Below, piece after piece: positions 6,608-7,011 of a stretch of DNA of 7,011 nucleotides. Made by a program: the position numbers and the translations under genes. Position 1 is the first letter of the stretch. The number at the start of each line of letters is the position of its first letter. Below the pieces are notes generated by a model. The model worked only from the letters and a program-made list of their open reading frames with translations, did no database searches and had not been told where the DNA came from. The stretch comes from Bog-793 sp050010315 (GTDB lineage: Bacteria; Actinomycetota; Acidimicrobiia; Acidimicrobiales; Bog-793), in the NCBI GenBank assembly GCA_050010315.1, contig JBEKLG010000094.1, positions 1 to 7,011 of the forward strand, read 5' to 3'.

Positions 6608-6613
6608 CTCCTT
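6608..6613 (-). promoter_or_regulatory. Ribosome binding site of btuF
   Basis: AAGGAG on the minus strand, six bases before the ATG at 6601. It fixes the btuF start and is the probable target of riboswitch control at the level of translation. Confidence 0.75.
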
Positions 6614-6633
6614 TCGGCCGAACGCGCGGCCGA
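6614..6633 (-). promoter_or_regulatory. Hairpin abutting the btuF ribosome binding site (expression platform candidate)
   Basis: On the minus strand TCGGCCG, a six-base loop CGCGTT and CGGCCGA form a perfect 7-bp stem ending directly at the AAGGAG. It lacks a U-run, so it is not an intrinsic terminator. It may be part of the riboswitch expression platform that opens or hides the ribosome binding site. A second element, CCTTCGG on the minus strand (6683-6677), could pair with the CCGAAAGG that overlaps the Shine-Dalgarno, with one bulged A, as an alternative sequestering helix. Pairing logic is inferred. Confidence 0.4.
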
Positions 6634-6731
6634 CGACCGACCTCAGCAGTCGGGAGCGGGACCACCTCCGGAGCTTCCGAAGGCACTGCACGCGGCAGCC
6701 GCTGACCCTGACGCGAGGCTCGATGTCTCCT

Positions 6732-6904
6732 CCCGAGGCAGGTCTCCTGACTCCCGGATCAACGCTTCCCCGTGCCTTCCCAGGACCGGCGTCCCAGTGG
6801 CGTCGCTCGGGTTCACTCCCCGGTCACAGTGGCGCGACCGTGCCGGTTTCCCACCGGCTTCCCTTTTCAGCCCCCGGCTCAACGTCGCCGGTGGCCACCT
6901 CGGG
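6732..6904 (-). promoter_or_regulatory. Cobalamin (B12) riboswitch
   Basis: The minus strand carries the conserved core of the cobalamin aptamer in the correct order: GGGAAGCCGGT (6863-6853), forming a stem with ACCGGC (6847-6842); GCCACTGTGACC (6833-6822); GCCACTGG (6801-6794); GGAAGGC (6780-6774); and AGTCAGGAGACCTGCC (6752-6737), the 3' B12 core. The closing P1 stem is visible as CCCGAGG (6904-6898) with CCTCGGG (6738-6732), seven perfect pairs. It sits in the 5' leader of btuF, about 130 bases before the start codon, and would turn the operon off when adenosyl- or another cobalamin is abundant. This is the main evidence that the transporter handles cobalamin. The aptamer subclass (adenosyl- or methyl-selective) was not determined. 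Confidence 0.93.
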
Positions 6905-6929
6905 TGCTACGAAACCGTGCAGCGGCGAC

Positions 6930-6958
6930 ATTTTGCACGGCACCGCCGCCGGATGCAA
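6930..6958 (-). promoter_or_regulatory. Candidate promoter of the B12 operon
   Basis: On the minus strand TTGCAT (6958-6953) and CAAAAT (6935-6930) are separated by 17 bases. They match the -35 and -10 consensus at 3 and 4 of 6 positions. The implied transcript start near 6923 lies about 20 bases before the riboswitch P1 stem, where it should be. The match is modest; the position is the stronger argument. Confidence 0.4.
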
Positions 6959-7011
6959 CCGTCGCCGGGACGCCTCAGTCATTCATTGATCCGGTAGCCC
7001 CTACTCGGGTC

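Noticed and set aside
5592..6686. N-terminal extension of the btuC frame through btuF
   Set aside because: The frame stays open but the translation is Arg/Pro-rich without motifs; btuF is clearly encoded here in another frame, and TTG 5591 gives the normal permease length.
6602..6691. Longer btuF starting at 6691
   Set aside because: It would add 30 basic residues read through the leader hairpin and the Shine-Dalgarno; ATG 6601 has a well-placed AAGGAG.
6354..6989. + strand frame over the riboswitch region
   Set aside because: The underlying bases are explained by the cobalamin riboswitch and the btuF signal-peptide region on the other strand.

Overview
The window is high-GC bacterial DNA with dense coding, frequent GTG/TTG starts and strong G/C third-position bias. 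Together with the protein families this suggests an actinobacterium, perhaps of the Acidimicrobiia type. That placement is an inference from composition and protein style; no rRNA or marker gene is present to prove it.

Left part, + strand: the C-terminal end of a TldD/PmbA-family protein (1-378) runs off the left edge. A GC-rich hairpin follows it, then a complete pyruvate kinase (434-1957). The pyruvate kinase keeps its main catalytic residues but has replaced the residues that normally bind the activating K+ ion. It converges, with a 16-bp gap, on a minus-strand hemerythrin (HHE) protein (1974-2651), which has a strong ribosome binding site and 347 bp of non-coding DNA upstream (2652-2998). 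That stretch holds several palindromes that could be operators.

Middle, minus strand: positions 2999 to about 3711 hold what looks like a decayed TetR-type regulator. Its C-terminal domain is intact in one frame, but its middle and HTH remnant lie in two other frames, so it is read as a frameshifted pseudogene.

Right part, minus strand: a vitamin B12 uptake operon reads right to left. It consists of a plausible promoter (6930-6958), a cobalamin riboswitch (6732-6904) with a clear 7-bp P1 stem and the conserved B12 core boxes, a hairpin next to the first ribosome binding site (6614-6633), then btuF (periplasmic-type binding protein), btuC (permease) and btuD (ATPase). btuF/btuC overlap as TTGA and btuC/btuD as GTGA, so the three are probably translationally coupled. 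The riboswitch assigns the transporter to cobalamin rather than to siderophores, which the same protein families also import.

I found no CRISPR array, insertion sequence, tRNA, rRNA or clearly new system. The points most worth a second look are the altered cation site of the pyruvate kinase, the decayed TetR gene, the B12 expression platform and the lack of a lipobox in BtuF.
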